In this document: piece by piece, positions 24,401-36,426 of the stretch
Layout: each line of letters begins with the position of its first letter
Position numbering within the stretch: the first letter of the stretch is position 1
Assembly: GCA_016081115.2 (NCBI GenBank)
Contig: CM071924.1
Location: forward strand, 96,238,616-96,302,615
From: Rehmannia glutinosa
Lineage: Eukaryota > Streptophyta > Magnoliopsida > Lamiales > Orobanchaceae
Direction of reading: 5' to 3'
DNA length: 64,000 nucleotides
The notes under the pieces: model-generated
Told to the model about the DNA's origin: nothing
The model's database searches: none
The model's input: only the letters and a program-made list of their open reading frames with translations
Program-made: the position numbers and the translations under genes

Positions 24401-27400
24401 ATCTTTTCTTTCTCACAAAGAAAAAATAATTCCATCTTCCAACTTTCAATAACCCATTTCTATATTATTTGGGCTCAAACGTGGGGCGGATTTATGAAAT
24501 CCGGAGCAACTTAAATTTTCTTTTATTCTAGAAAAAATAAAATAAAAAATTATATATTTTCACTAGGGAAAAAATATCTAAGAGTAGTTGCTGGATACGA
24601 GCCAATATTAGTTTGTGGATACGTATGAGTTAAAATATGGAAAAAAAAGTCATATGCTCAGTTGTGTGTATTGCATCGATGGAATGCACATCAAATTGGA
24701 ACACGAGATGAATGTTACAATGTGAATGAGATTTTTGGAGTTACCGCATGATTCAATTGTGGATGAATGTCTCGGCCGTGTGCCAACAATATATCCAATG
24801 AGAGTTGGTTTAGAGTTTTGAGCAAAGTCCCGACAAGACTGCTTCTTGTTTTATACCTGTGAAAATTCAGGCTTAGATGATGCATGTGTTTTTCCAACTT
24901 TCGAAAGGCCAGACTCAAGTCTTAGCCAATAAGAGAAATTACAATTATACAAAATGTTTTGTTTTTTTGGTTTATGTCAATTTTCTTGGAACATGGGCAT
25001 ACTTTAATTCAACTGTGACTTTTAGGGTAATAAAAATAAAGCGATAATGAAAATAAAGCTGTGAGAAATGAGATTACTTAGATATTAATTTACCTCCCTC
25101 CATTTGCGTACTTGAGTATGCTGCCGTGTTCGAATTCCTTAACAAAGGCGTGTTTCTGTTCCCTTGAAAGTTGCTGTCGGTCAAAATGCGAGACTATAGT
25201 TTCCACTAAAATTGCGGTTTTGGCCCAAGCGAGCCGCTCTTCCGATTTTTCTGGCTCGAAACACTAGCCGCGGCTAAGTAGTAGGCTAATAGAAGGCTTC
25301 TTTCACTTAAACCAAATTCGCCAAGACTGCAGTTTTTGTACCATCTGCCCCATAATAAATAAATAAATAAATTAGGAACTTACTAAAATATTGTTTAATC
25401 TTATTTAAACGTAAAATAATTAAGAAATTTGAAACATATATCTTACTTTTGGATGTTTTTCCACTCCAGCTGATGCAAGGTCTGACATTTATTATAATCT
25501 AATTTTGCTAGCTCAAGATAGGTGTTATTGTTAACATATGACATCCTGCAAAATAAAAATCCAATGATTAATTAAAATACAATATAAGGTGAACAAAAAA
25601 AAAAGAAATCAGAAAAATATCATACAGTAAAGCAAAAAGTAGAATTATTTGATGTAAGAAAAATATTTAAATTTTCCATTAGTATTTTCTTCACCAAATC
25701 AAAACAAATGAAATTTTGTAAGTCTAAACTTATCTACTATCTAAATGAGCTAGATAATGACATAACTTTAATTAATTAATTAATTACAACAAGAATCAAT
25801 GTCTTTACGTTCTACCACACGACACCCTTTCTGTTTTTGGCTTTATTTGGCTAATTAAATGGATCAAAAAATTATTAAATATAAACATTGGAATATCATG
25901 CATAAAACACAAGAATACATTGTATGAGACAAATTAATATGTATCTCCATATCTGTTATTATTGCATTTAACCTAACAATATATAAAATAATATTACGTA
26001 AGCCATTAAAACACCATCTATCTAGTGATTAAATGATTTGTTTTAATTCAATTTTCCGATAATAACAGTGTGTATACTACATTGTTCTAAAATTCTCGTC
26101 TAGCTCCGATTAATCTCCGCCTAGACGTTAGGCTTCCCTTGTCTACCTATAGTTTTTCCCCGTAAGCCCCGCCTAACCCCGTCCATGTTCCGTCTAACCG
26201 CGCCCAAACTCCGCATAGGCTCTAGGTCTCAGTCTGCCGCCCGATTAGCGCCTAGCACGTTTTAGAACACCGGTATACTAACAAGATTTGATGGAATTTG
26301 ATGACATCATACTACATTGTCCTAATCTTTGTGGACAACAATTTTTAATTTGTTTGAATACGGGGCCGCCCTAACTTGTTTTATGCTCAAGAACTCTTTC
26401 ACAGCTGTGCAAATATTGGACTTATTTTTGTTCCTAATTAAATAATTAACATCTCACGTGTTTCTCAGGTGGAAAACTAAAACATTTCATGCATGCATGC
26501 AAAAACGTTAAAATTTACACGGAATAAAATGCCCTCCAAAATTTGGCTTAGAAGGCTCTTTTGTGTTCTCATTCATTTTTCTAATATTTAAGGATTAATG
26601 TTAACCAATGTTGTAAAAATCGGCCCACGCCGTTATGTCCAAATTGGTAGAAAAATCGATCAAAAGTAGTTTAAAATAAAAAAGTTTTAAAAAAAGAATA
26701 CTATTTGTAGGCGCCAGGCTGCCGCCCCACTTAACTGATTTCTGAAAGAGAAGGTCTCTTGTGAGACGGTCGCACGATGCGACTGGTGATACTTTAAATG
26801 TAAAAAGCGATATTTTTAGTATAAAAATGATACTTTGTCTGAATACTCTTAAATAAATGTATTCAAACAAAATATCACATTTTATACTAAAAGTATCACC
26901 GTCGCATGGTGCGACCGTCTCACAAGAGTTTTTGTAAATTTCTAAAATATCTTGAAGTTGACTGCTGTTTCAAACTGTTGCTAGATTCTTACAATATAGG
27001 ATTAACTTAAAGTCTTTTGTATGTTTGTGTTCCATTATTCGATGTATGTGATATATCATCTAGATGTTGCATTCACATCCACTAAAGCATATATATTGAT
27101 CACTTCAAATGAGTACACATTTGACACCCATTCATTTCACCTAGTGCATCAGGTCTAATATACACTCAAATACTTAATTTCACAAAAAAAAAAATTATTT
27201 ATAATAATTAGTAAAAATCATGAAAAAATATCATAAATTAGTTTATAATTCTCAAATCACTGCAGAAAATTAAGGTACCTGTATAAGGTTTTGCCAATCC
27301 AGACATCATCTTCACCGCCATATTGTTCCAAGTAAAAGCGTGTTTCAACTCGAGGTAAGCTAGCGTACCATGGGACGTCGAGTGCATATCCCACCTGTAA

Positions 27401-29196
27401 TTTTTTTTGTCATTAGCGTTTTTTATTTATATAATTATTTACATTTTTTCTGTTCCAGGGCTCAAAGACGCACGATTTATAAAATTGACCCACTAAAACC
27501 TACTCAATTGGATTGTTACACGAAAGAAATTGATCAAATTGAAAAGTCGCATGAGCAAAACGCCAAAAACTAAAGGAGAAAAAGGATAATTTCAATTTCA
27601 TGCAGGCACATAAACATTCCTTGTGGCGCTAATTTCAATTGGGTCTCTTTGTTTTTTTCTCCAATGTCACTGAGTTTGTGGCATGTGGCATATCTTCCAA
27701 CCACAGAATTTTAGGTTTGTATTCCTTGAAACCTAATGGAATATTATTTACTATTTCCTACGATATTTCATCTCGTCTACTTCTATATCACTACGAGAAT
27801 GTCACGTGTATTAAATGTTATTAAGATGATATTCACCTAGTATACTGAAATACTAAATACTGCCTATTTTCACCATAGATCAGAAAAGCAAGGTATTATA
27901 GTCTATGACACTTTTTTTCTTATGTCGTTATAATTATACACGTGTCATTCATCTAATGTTTCAAACCACCAGATGAAACTAGAGTTGTCAAAATCAGCCC
28001 AGTCCGATAATAGGACCAGATCAGACTGCGATTTTGTAAGCCCAAAAGAGTCGGGCCTATTTGGCCCAACCCATTTGACCAAAATGTTGGGTCGACCTGC
28101 TCATTTCGTGTGTATTTTGATAAATTGCGCCAAGCTTGGACCTAAAAATTAGTGGCCCGACAGGCCATTACCGGGATAGCCCGACCAGACCCATTTGACA
28201 TCTCTAGATGAAAAACCATAAGGACATAGGAGATCCAAATTGTCCAAAAGGATTCTTCAATAACACTCTCCCTTAATTTTCTAGTTACACCCACCACCGA
28301 TAAAATTTCACTTCAGATCGATGAATAACATGTGTATAATAATGACAATATCTTACACACGTGATATTATCTGAGTATATTAAAACACTAGACGAAACAC
28401 CATTGTGAAAGGAGATCCCAGATCTTTTTGGGGGACACAAAAAACATAACACTAGTAAACCCTTGTGATCATTAAGGCATGGTGTGAGGTGGCATTTTGC
28501 TAGGATATAGTATTCTACTCTTTTACTTTTTTGAAGTAGATAGAATCATACATGATGTCCTCTTCCCATGGTCATTAGTACCCTTAGCTTGCACTTTCCT
28601 AAACATGTATTGATAGCTTTTTCTAAATCACTTTTGATGTGACACCTCTTATACTTACTTGATGGCTATATAGTTAGAATAATACTCAAAAGCCTCTTCA
28701 CTTTTTGTAAAGTAAAGCTGGTGGTAACTGGTAAATGAGAAAAAAAATTATACAAAGAGAATAAAAGTTCAAAAAATAATATTAAAAATGGAATTTAAGA
28801 GAATGTTATGATGACTTAATTTTGGGAGGTGGTGATGGCAGTAGCACATTCTGTCACTGATGTACCTACGAGTTACATTTATTTTTATCTAATACTTTTT
28901 TTTTATTTTCTACTTCAAAATCCATGTACATTAAATATGTATAAGTTATGTTGTATTTATTATTTTATATAATTAATACACTACATGAAGTAAAATATAA
29001 AATAAAATATCAGGTTTAAAGCAAAGAATTAGAACTGAAATTAAACTTATGTAGTTTTATATATGGTTTTAATATATCACCCAATTAGATTATAGCGAAA
29101 TCTTTTTGGTTCTTTTATTTCATTATTATGTATTTTAATGTATGAGCAAAAACATCAAGTGTCAAGTGTATGTGTCTCAACTATGTGGTTATTTTA

Positions 29197-29236
<40 letters not shown>

Positions 29237-32200
29237 ATATAACTGAGATATACATACATGATATAATAATAGAAGATAAACACAAAAGGGATAATTACAA
29301 AAAAAAATTTGAAGTTTGGGTTAGTAACAAAAAAATCCACAGATATTCTAAAATTATAAAAAGCCCCCTCATGTTTGATTATGTCTTAAATTTAAGGGGG
29401 TTACTGTAATATTTTTGTAAATATTAGCGGGTTCGAAATATTTTATGCTTATGAGGAGGAAAAATGTAAGAGTTTTTTTTGTAATTTTAAAAAAAAATTG
29501 GGATTTTTTTTGGTAATTAGCTCAAAACTCGAGATTTTTTTTTTAATTATCCCAACACAAAATTGAGGTGAAAAATGTTAAATATAGCAAATATTTTGTA
29601 AATAAATGTAAATTGATTAGATCAATTTACATTTATTTACAAAATATTTGCTATATTTAACAAAAAAACCTCCACATTGATACTACATAGAATAACACTC
29701 AGAGGTGAAAAGAAAACTCAAAAACCCTCACACACATGTACTTATATGTACTATATATATGTACTACACAGTAAAATTATTCGTATTAAAAAAAAAAAAA
29801 AAAAACAGACACAAATATTTGAGATCAATTTAATTTCAATATATACTAACCTCGCCTGGAAGGTCTTTGGTAATAATCCACTTATCCAATAACTCATTAT
29901 TAGCCCTCTTTTCTTGCAAAAACCTCCCCGAAAATTTGCCCGCATCTTCTAGAATCTTCTCCCCTGGAAACTTCAACTGAGATGCCCTATACAAGTTGTA
30001 CATTCCGGTCACAGCCTGGGTTGACTGCCCCGCGAAGCAGAAGAATTCTCCTCCCTTCTCAAAATGCTTGAAAACATCTGTCCCAGGTACAACATATATA
30101 TGACACAGTTAATAAGTTATTTTCCAGTGCATGCAGATATATTATCTTATGTTACACATGCGCCTGTTTCTTGATTAATTAGATTTAATTATATATATGC
30201 TGTGAAAAAAATTAAAAATTTACCGGCAAAATATCGTATCCATGCAACCTCATAAGCCTGAATCCCATTGCAGTGTCATCAATGTCCTGAACTGGGGAAT
30301 TTCTTGCCCAGCATATTCCTTTATTTGTCCAATACCTGACATTTTTCAATATGTTATAAATATAGTAATTGATCTATTCTTCTGTGTATATACTTAAATG
30401 AAAGAAAAAAGCAGTAAATACTGGGATGAGATATCATGTTCCACTTTCACTCGTCATTCCATATATTAGATGAAAGACATTTGTATAATTCTGACACCAT
30501 TTTGTACACGTGTCATTTATCTCGATACAATAAAATAGAAAGTGGAATAGAGAAATGGAACAGGAAATCTGAATCCGTAAATACCTGTGAACATAATCGA
30601 CACATTCCTCGATTTCCGGCTGAAAATACCGAGAAATTCCTAATCGTAGCAGCCGGTCTACAGCCCAGAGGTGCTCAAACAAGTCCACCGGGTAAACATT
30701 GGGAACTAAATATATATACAAATTAGGAAAAAAATTAAAAATAAATAATTAATGATAGTATTTAATTTAATTTAATTTTTAAAATTAAAAAATTAAATTA
30801 CCTCCACCATTGAATTTGTGAACATGGTTGGCCAGATATTTGAGGCAATTATCATCTTTAGTTTGGTGTAGTGCAAAGGCAGTGGAGGATGGAGAGAAAA
30901 GAAAAGAACCATCAGAAGACTGTAATTTTAATAGCTTTTGCCACATAAGGCCAGGCATCCCTTCCAAGCTGTGCAGTAATGTTGTGGGCACTTTGTGCAT
31001 AATGTCCCTTGGTATCCTAATCCACCCACACACAATTATTACAACACATTTAAAAAAAAAATAATTTTTTTACTTTAATTTTGGACATATCTTTATCAAA
31101 TATTTTTATGTTGGCAGATATATTAATTATTACTCTAGTTCTGAAACTCATCATGAAAAAGAAAAAAAAAACAATATTTATGTATATTTGTTTATACCTT
31201 GTGAGCTTTAACTCTCTTTTTGCATAAATCTCTTGCAAGCCTTTAGAATCATTTGGAATATCAATGTCTAGCTTTTTAGCTATCTCTATCAGTGATGGCA
31301 ATGCCACTTCAAACCCAATTGGCATGTGCTCTTCATTTTCATCCTCTAGCTTGTGTATATTCTCTTTTATGAATGAAATCCCTGAAAAATAAAATTAACA
31401 AAAAAACAACAAGATTAAACTAGAACATGATCATATCCAATTTGATTTATATATTGGGAGTTTTAGCGAAAACTTCTGCTTTTAGAAGAAGTGATTTATT
31501 GAGGCAGTAAAAAAGTAGTTGAAAATCAAGCGTTGATATTATTTGAAAATAGAATCAAAAGTTTAGAATCAATTGAAAATGCTTAATTGGAAAAATTGAA
31601 AAAATATTTATTTATTTGTAGATTCTGATCAAACCAGAAGTAGAAGTATAAATCTAAAACAATCATCTTTCCTTGCTTTTAAATTCCGATTAAATGAATC
31701 AGAAACAAAAGTCAGAAATTGACATTTAAAAACACTGCAAAGTGATTTTTTCAGTTGGAAAACTAAGAAATTTGTTTTTTAGTGATTGCGAACACTCCCG
31801 GTGTCTTTTATTTCATGCTAAATATTCAAAAATTTAATTGAAAAAAAATAATAAAAACCTTTATCACTTTTGTCGGGATGTATGTTCCATGATCTCAAAG
31901 CAACAACACATGCCAATGTGTTAATTATACGGTCATAAATTGAAAAAATATATCTGTCGCCCCATGATCCATCAGATAGCTGGTTTTTCGAAATCCAATC
32001 GAGGCTAGACGGAAACTGCGGCGACCGCCGCGTGAATATCCTCCACCAGCGCCACCCATGCGGTGTCGTATGGAGATATGCTTATTTCTCCGTCGCCCAT
32101 GGATTGCAATATGGATCGGGTCAACTCCACCAGCTCCCTTATCCTATCTGATGTGGGCTCCTTTTATATACCAAAAGAAAAAAAAAGGTAATCAAATCAG

Positions 32201-33132
32201 ATGTGACTAATTAAATGAAAAATAAAAAATATATATATAAGATAGAAATGTTTACTAAATATGAATATTACGAACAGAAGAACTAGAAAAAAATGTCTTT
32301 AAAACAGTATTCTAAAAATTGCTAGGCGTTAGTTGGGCAGCAGACTAAAGTCTAATCGAAAGAAAAACATAGAAGAACAAGAGAGATTTGGACTAATCGG
32401 GGTAAGTCCGGGATTTTTAGAACATTGCTTTCAAGTACGGAGTACCCACCTTATGAGTATCTTTTTCTGTGTCATCTTCCACGATCTCGTGCCACTTTAT
32501 CACTTGTAAACCGTTTTGAATCACATCTATGTATTCTGCATTTTTTTTCAAATAACATAAAATACCATTATTATTAACAAAAAAAATTATATTTAATTCA
32601 AACTTGGGACTTCAAAAAAAAAAAAAAAAAAAGTAGCATACCTTCTGTACGAGATCTGGAAATTGCACTGCATTGCAGGGAAGAACTGTAGGTAACTGGC
32701 TTGAAAGATGGAAAAAAACCTGTAAAAAAATTAATGTACATTTAATAAACTCAGAAATTTCAGCATCACATTAACTCCAAAATGATACTAAAAAACAAAA
32801 TCCGTAAACGATAAACGAAGCAACAAATAAGTTTAATCCATTTTACAAATCTGATCAAGGCAAACAAAAGTGATAGCGACTCTTTTCATAACCGTTTCAA
32901 GCAAAAAAAACATAACGTCTCAGCTTCAAAACAACGCAACTTAAACAAAAATAGAAATTATTTCAAAAACGCAGAAAATCAAAATTGGCAAATTAAACAA
33001 AATATATTCACCGGCGGCGAAACGACAGAGAGGATTTGCGGCCGGAACATTCGAAACCACCGAAGGACCGCCGTGAGCGGTGGATGATCGGAGCTGGAGA
33101 CCGGCGGTGGGTTGAGAAATTACTAACGGCAT
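21412..33132 (-). CDS. CPS: ent-Copalyl diphosphate synthase (15 exons, three indels)
   Basis: A class II diterpene cyclase of plastids that turns geranylgeranyl diphosphate into ent-copalyl diphosphate for gibberellins. Exons: 33132-33012, 32719-32642, 32535-32450, 32160-31859, 31381-31198, 31016-30802, 30705-30585, 30335-30224, 30077-29851, 27394-27279, 25545-25447, 25344-25094, 24856-24745, 23656-23441, 21645-21412. About 824 residues once three indels are allowed for. Seen: a Ser/Thr-rich N-terminus fit for a transit peptide, SPYDTAWVA (near 124), LHSLEG with His272, PNV with Asn331, His340 in DLFEHLW, and the acid motif DIDD (386-389). No class I DDxxD is present. The His/Asn pair is the known ent-type catalytic dyad, and His340 matches the Mg-inhibition site typical of gibberellin enzymes. 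Indels: exon 4 (32022-32038, stop at 32007), the exon 8 donor (30222-30226), and exon 12 (GTTTCG near 25260, one T short). Introns 9, 10, 13 and 14 are long and repeat-filled. Confidence 0.93.
22015..22990 (+). mobile_element. Solo LTR remnant A in CPS intron 14
   Basis: It starts TGTTGGATTATAAACTTGAT and carries a promoter-like TATAAATAGGGG near 22768, followed by TTTTGTAACAAG and a leader-like stretch. Its order of motifs matches remnant B at 24048-24480 (GAAATATCTTAGATATT-like block, AAATCCTAGTCATTG block, TATAAATAGGGG, TTTTGTAACAAG). This is typical of a Ty1/copia-type LTR. It is split by the GC-rich MITE at 22150-22656, and the 3' border is approximate. Confidence 0.65.
22150..22656. mobile_element. 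GC-rich MITE inserted in LTR remnant A
   Basis: Ends AGGGATGTCAAT and ATTGCCATCCCT form terminal inverted repeats. The 10-bp sequence ATGTTCTAGT flanks both sides (22140-22149 and 22657-22666). Subterminal blocks are rich in GGGGCGGG and CCCGCCC on opposite strands around an AT-rich core. No protein is encoded. The duplication length suggests a Mutator-like origin. Similar GGGGATGG-type sequence at 37850-38365 may be a decayed relative. Confidence 0.85.
24048..24480 (+). mobile_element. LTR remnant B in CPS intron 13
   Basis: It shares the same ordered motifs as remnant A (AAATCCTAGTCATTG, TATAAATAGGGG, TTTTGTAACAAG) but has no nested MITE. It lies in the next intron of the same gene and in the same orientation. 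No internal retroelement coding region lies between the two, only CPS exon 14. Confidence 0.6.
26088..26272. repeat. Inverted-repeat element in CPS intron 10
   Basis: The ends are ATTGTTCTAAAA and TTTTAGAACA, with GCCTAG/GCGCCTAG words between. A second, shorter member with TTCTAAAAATTGCTAGGCG and TTTTTAGAACATTG ends lies at about 32310-32430 in intron 3. Non-coding. Confidence 0.6.
26747..26937. mobile_element. Short GAGACGG MITE in CPS intron 10
   Basis: Inverted ends carry TCTTGTGAGACGGTCGCAC and its complement, and the 191-bp element folds back along most of its length. Flanking 9-mers ATTTCTGAA and ATTTCTAAA differ at one base, which is consistent with an aged 9-bp duplication. Its outer end is like the element at 4930-5357. 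Confidence 0.75.
27985..28207. repeat. GGCCC-rich dispersed repeat in CPS intron 9
   Basis: A GC-richer island with AGCCCAGTCCG, GGCCCAACCCA and GGCCCGACAGGCC words, bounded by TAGAGTTGTCAAAATC on the left and GACATCTCTAG on the right. It is non-coding and akin to the islands near 20400 and 60100. Confidence 0.5.
29203..29236. repeat. TA microsatellite in CPS intron 9
   Basis: An uninterrupted run of about sixteen TA units. Confidence 0.9.
29288..29553. mobile_element. MITE, GGGATAATTAC family, copy 2 (CPS intron 9)
   Basis: It starts GGGATAATTACAAAAA and ends TTTTTAATTATCCC. The perfect 9-bp duplication AACACAAAA lies on both sides (29279-29287 and 29554-29562). The 266-bp element is foldback throughout. 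Confidence 0.88.
29576..29662. repeat. Perfect 42-bp inverted repeat with 3-nt loop
   Basis: Arms 29576-29617 and 29621-29662 are exact reverse complements, separated by TAG. It lies in CPS intron 9 just beyond MITE copy 2. The absence of any mismatch implies a recent event or ongoing correction. Confidence 0.95.
31457..31801. repeat. Inverted-repeat element in CPS intron 4
   Basis: The ends GGGAGTTTTAGCGAAAACTT and its partner ending GCGAACACTCCC form an imperfect inverted repeat, and AT-rich inner parts also pair. It resembles the hairpin MITE at 17064. No coding potential. Confidence 0.55.
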
Positions 33133-33322
33133 GTTTGTTTGATGAGAAAAAAAAAGTAAGGAATTTAAGGGGTTTAAAGGAGAGAGAGAAAAAGAGAAGA
33201 AGAAATTAAAAGAGAAAAGAGACAGAAATGGCTTCCCAAGAGATTCCCGCGAATGGGTGCATGGGATCATCCAAATTCATGAAAATGAGGGCACTACTGT
33301 TCTTTTCTACATATTTTTCACC

Positions 33323-33332
33323 CTTTATATAG
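33323..33332 (-). promoter_or_regulatory. TATA box of the CPS gene
   Basis: On the minus strand, CTATATAAAG lies about 190 bp upstream of the CPS start codon at 33132. That leaves room for a 5' leader of ordinary length. The leader contains a purine-poor TTTCTCTT stretch. Confidence 0.55.
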
Positions 33333-33339
33333 AACTTAT

Positions 33340-36300
33340 TTACTTAATTAAAAAAGGAAAATTTTATTTTGTAGTATAATAAAATATTATTATGTCAATT
33401 TTACTTTATTGAAATTGTAAGAGTATCTCTGGGTTATGATCCTCTAATAATGACTAATGAATGGTATTAATAAGTGGACTGTATTTAACTGGATACTGTG
33501 TGGTATTATATTGTCTATTTTATTAAATTAAAATGATGCGAATTTGATGGATGGAGTATTCTTTTTATAAATTTGGCAGTTTTACTTTATTGGAAATTGA
33601 TATTAGTGTGGTATTTGATAGTCTTAATGGAAATTTTAAATTTAGAGAAACACAATATCCAGATGTATGATTTTTACATGGAATTTTGGGTAATATTAAT
33701 GCTAGTGTACATTTTGGGAAAAAAAAAAATAGGCCACTACAACTTGGAAAGTAACGTATACGTTATATTATATACATGAAAGAACTTCGTTTAAATTATA
33801 AATAAGTAAAATGAAATCGGTAATTTGTATTTTTCATACTCTACTAGTAATGTAGTAATGTATACATTGACCAATATATACAACCAAATTCAAATCATCC
33901 CACCCGAATAACTAAAGGAAGTGTATTATACACAGAAGAATTTTATTATGATTTTATTTAAATGATATATGTTTGTATTTATCGTGTTGTATTGTGTCAA
34001 CTAATTATTACAACCAAATCTAAATCCTCTCATTCAAATACTACAGATTATAAGAATTTTCTTTAAATAAATAAGTAAAGTAAATTGATTTGTTTTTGTA
34101 TTTTCTGTAGCAGTACAGTCAGTATAACCAAAGTTTTCAAACTCTGTAGTTTGTCCAATCTCCTATGGTTTTGTATTTTGAAGAGTTTTGGAACTACATT
34201 TCATTTTGATATGAGTGTGTTGGTTCACACACTACTACGTATCACGGAAAATGCTAAATTTTAATTTAGCATTTAGCTTATTGGCAAAGAATCAATTAAA
34301 CTATTGTTTCACATGCTACCAGACTTCGGTAATATTAATGCTAGTGTACATTTTGGAAAAAATAGATCACTACAGCTAATTCCAAATTTTCTCATCCAAA
34401 TTGAAAGAAGTATACACGTGAGATAATTTTAATTTAAATAAATATACGGTATGAATTCATACATGTTCCAATTGATATTTCACATCTTGTTTTACTTATG
34501 TTCTATTTATCTTCATGAATGGCACAAGTTTCATTTAAATAAATAAATAAAATGATTTACAACGACGCAATTAAAGGATATTATTTGTAGTTTTCGTAGA
34601 AATGGAATGCAGTACAGTCAGTATAATCAAAGTTTTAAAGCTCTGAACTTTGTCCAAATCTCATAGTTTTATATTTTAAGGAGTTTTTGAATTTTATTTC
34701 ATCATATTATTTGGTTCACACTCTACTGTATATCACATAAATAATATATATATTATAATGTGAAAGAGTTTCATTTAAATAAATAATGACGACTAGATTT
34801 ATATAATTTAAACAAATAAGTGGGAATGCAGTACAATCACTATAACCAAAGTTTGAAAACTCTGAAGTTTTTCTCATCCCATGTTTTTGTATTTTGAAAA
34901 ATTCTTGAATTTCATTTCATCCAACTATTGGTTCACACTCCATTGCATATCACGAAAAAATTTTAATTTTTAATTTAGCATTTAGCTTATTGGAAATAAA
35001 TTATAAACTTATTTAGACTATTGGTTCACACACTACTACATATCACGGAAAATTTTAAATTTTAGCAAAGAAATCATTAAACTTATTTTTCCATTAGCAT
35101 TCAACTTTCACTCAATATTTGGTTGTGCATTTGTGCTTCACAATAAACTTTCACCGATGAATAATTGCTTTTACAAATGAGAGTTCTATTCATTTTTTTT
35201 TATTTTTTTTAGGGGAGTTCTATTCATATTTATACTTATCACTTCTCGGATAGATCATATGAAAATTTAATTAATACGCGGTCGAGATAGACTTTCTAGG
35301 ACTGTGAAAAATATTACTAAAAGCACTTCCTTGTCTATAACTAAATTTTCCTATTTACTTGTACTGTATTTTTAATATTTTATACATATCTAAACTCTTT
35401 AGGAACCTTTTAAAAACTTTGTACTTATTTAACATATTTTCAGGAGCATTCTAAAATTCTCCGTCTTCGCGTATGTTTTCGGATATTTCATTTAAGTATT
35501 TAAACTTCTTTATATTGAAACGTCCAATACTTAAAATAGTCATCAATCAACATTTTTTTTTTATAAATACTAACTATTGATAATAACTACACTAAATGAT
35601 TTAACCACTGGGGTTAGTCTAGTGGCTATAATAGTGCTGCATTTTTTGCCAACAAAAAAACTACTCTAAATGATTTTGTTTTTGTATCTATCATCTTTAT
35701 GTATTTATAATTGATCTAATAAAAATTAAAGTTTCCACAACCACAAGATCAATTTAAGAGTATAAAGCAGTTATATCAGTTCCCAATTTGCTCCAACAAA
35801 ACGTGAAAGATTGACGTAAAAGCTAAATTTATGTTTGGCAAACATATGATAACCAACAAAAGGACGAGTACAGAAAAGATTAATCTAATAATAGAACCAT
35901 CTATATAATTATCACTTTATAATATAAAGTGTTTGTTTCTAAAGGGATTGTGGAATCTTTTATTTTCTTTGATGCTTTCTCATTGTCTGGCATTTTCCCA
36001 TCCTTGGATCAATGTGGGAAATGGATTCTAGGAATGAGTAGGGATCTTAATCTTATCTTAATCGAGAACCAATTTCATGTTCCATTTTTTGGGTTTCAAT
36101 TATTGTTCCACTATTTGGATGATGGAAATGTGTAAATAATAAGATAAAATACGTGATGTTGATTTTTAGATGAATATACATGTGTCCATCATCCAAGTAG
36201 TGGAACACCAAAAATGAAACTGAAAATGATGTGGTCTCATCTTAATCAATATAATATGTACTCATATATTTATCTTCCAATTATATGAAAAGAAAATGAT

Positions 36301-36417
36301 AAAATTTTGAATTTAAATATTGTTCTCACTAATGGAATGGGCTGGAATTATGCAAGCCCAACTGAATATGGTATTACTAGGTCCAGTATATCCCATATAA
36401 CCAAGTTTATAACTAAA
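33340..36417. other. CPS upstream region with diverged tandem repeats
   Basis: At least three diverged copies of a block lie near 34113, 34608 and 34827. Each contains CAGT, then ATAACCAAAGTTT, then TTTGTATTTT, then TTGGTTCACACTC, then ATATCAC. A second motif, GGTAATATTAATGCTAGTGT, occurs near 33690 and 34328. A small inverted repeat with TTCCACTATTTGGATGATGG lies at 36080-36220. No gene was found. Confidence 0.55.
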
Positions 36418-36426
36418 TAAATTTAA

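Noticed and set aside
21412..33132. A diterpenoid biosynthetic gene cluster around CPS
   Set aside because: No cytochrome P450, class I diterpene synthase or other pathway gene lies in the 64 kb; the active-site residues suit hormone synthesis instead.
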